Shown: in pieces, positions 31,843 through 32,349 of the stretch | Numbering within the stretch: position 1 is the first letter of the stretch | Layout: every line of letters begins with the position of its first letter | Assembly (NCBI GenBank): GCA_051306415.1 | Contig: JBPPNE010000236.1 | Location: 1-32,349 of the forward strand | Length of the DNA stretch: 32,349 nucleotides | Source of the DNA: CBDDRG01 sp051306415 | GTDB taxonomy: Bacteria; Pseudomonadota; Gammaproteobacteria; Pseudomonadales; Porticoccaceae | Direction of reading: 5' to 3' | Position numbers and translations under genes: made by a program | The notes under the pieces: model-generated | Database searches by the model: none | Told to the model about the DNA's origin: nothing | What the model saw: the letters and a program-made list of their open reading frames with translations, nothing else

Positions 31843-32349
31843 CTAAAACTGTTCTTCGAGCCGCTGCCGCAGGACAATCGCTGCCTTGATCAATTCGAGT
31901 CCCGTCTTGTCCGTCGGCGGCAACTCAATGTCGGCGACACCCAGCGGGGTAACGCGCTCACCCCATTTCAACAGGGCGGCACCCCAGGTCAGGCCAGCGC
32001 CGAAAGCCGCAATCAGAATCGTCATCCCGGGTTTGACACGGCCCTGCTCGATGGCTTCGCAGAGAGCGATCGGAATACTGCTGGTGGAGGTATTGGCGTA
32101 CTCCTCCAGCGTCACCACCACCTTGGCCATATCGACGCCCAAACGCTTCATCAGCGCCTCGATGATGCGCGCATTGGCCTGGTGGGGGATGATCAGATCG
32201 ACGTCCTGAAGACCCATACCCGCCCGCTCAAGCACATCCTGACAGGCATCACTCATGCCCTTTACCGCGTTCTTGAACACTTCGCGACCATGAAAATCGA
32301 TGGTGATGTCGAGGGGTCGAAACTGGGCAATGGCGTGCAGCCCGAAATC
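31843..32349 (-). CDS. fabH: Beta-ketoacyl-ACP synthase III (FabH-type), C-terminal part
   Basis: The last 168 residues are present; the gene continues beyond the right edge. The catalytic His is in IIPHQANARIIEAL and the Asn in EEYANTSTSSIPIALCEA. GAGLTWGAALLKW is the glycine-rich C-terminal signature. The FHGREVFKNAVKGM segment belongs to the KAS III thiolase fold. A tail beyond the usual FabH end (PTDKTGLELIKAAIVLRQRLEEQF) indicates the longer FabH-like variant found in some gammaproteobacteria. It ends 23 bp upstream of dnaE on the same strand. The active-site Cys lies outside the window. Confidence 0.92.
   Translation of the reverse strand, partial: DFGLHAIAQFRPLDITIDFHGREVFKNAVKGMSDACQDVLERAGMGLQDVDLIIPHQANARIIEALMKRLGVDMAKVVVTLEEYANTSTSSIPIALCEAIEQGRVKPGMTILIAAFGAGLTWGAALLKWGERVTPLGVADIELPPTDKTGLELIKAAIVLRQRLEEQF

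Overview
The window is GC-rich chromosomal DNA, probably from a gammaproteobacterium of the Pseudomonadales/Cellvibrionales type. This is inferred from gene content (alaA, pdxB, epmC, tusA, mutS, ldtD-mepK, tilS-accA-dnaE-fabH and a short PA1571-like gene); no rRNA or other species-level marker is present. Most of it is ordinary housekeeping sequence, with one decayed mobile-element scar and several small repeat elements.

Layout. 1-231: 5' end of an IS5-type transposase cut by the window edge. 388-633: tRNA-Gly(GCC) and tRNA-Glu(TTC) with a near-consensus promoter. 686-5459: msrB and alaA (divergent), a 57-residue PA1571-like gene overlapping convergent pdxB by 4 bp, epmC, and a conserved unknown. 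5557-9312: tusA with a thiamine-binding MTH1187-type gene, an exported SurE-like nucleotidase, a repeat-filled gap (inverted 27-bp palindromic units and a 156-bp MITE-like element), a VOC protein, two sets of 16-bp tandem repeats, and an AcoX-like NAD-kinase-fold gene. 9369-10316: an SNase-like nuclease.

10567-13425 is a graveyard of a conjugative element: a truncated abiEi antitoxin with its promoter palindrome, a piece of IS5 transposase, the last codons of trbI, a frameshifted DUF2274 gene, an excisionase-like gene with an in-frame TGA, a small intact-looking HTH gene with a perfect 17-bp operator, and a tyrosine integrase broken by at least two frameshifts and one nonsense codon. It ends 17 bp before mutS, whose first eight codons are AT-rich and look replaced by element DNA.

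13443-32349: mutS, the mepK/ldtD murein pair, a secreted phytase/esterase-like protein, an EmrE-type transporter, an unknown secreted protein, zntB, a serine hydrolase/SDR pair, a deazaflavin-dependent-nitroreductase-family protein, an AT-richer methyltransferase gene, then the minus-strand fabH-dnaE-accA-tilS block (translation, fatty acid and DNA synthesis).

I found no CRISPR array, rRNA, riboswitch or complete new defence system. The most interesting signals are the element/mutS junction, the surviving operators inside the scar, and the 16-bp iteron-like repeats.
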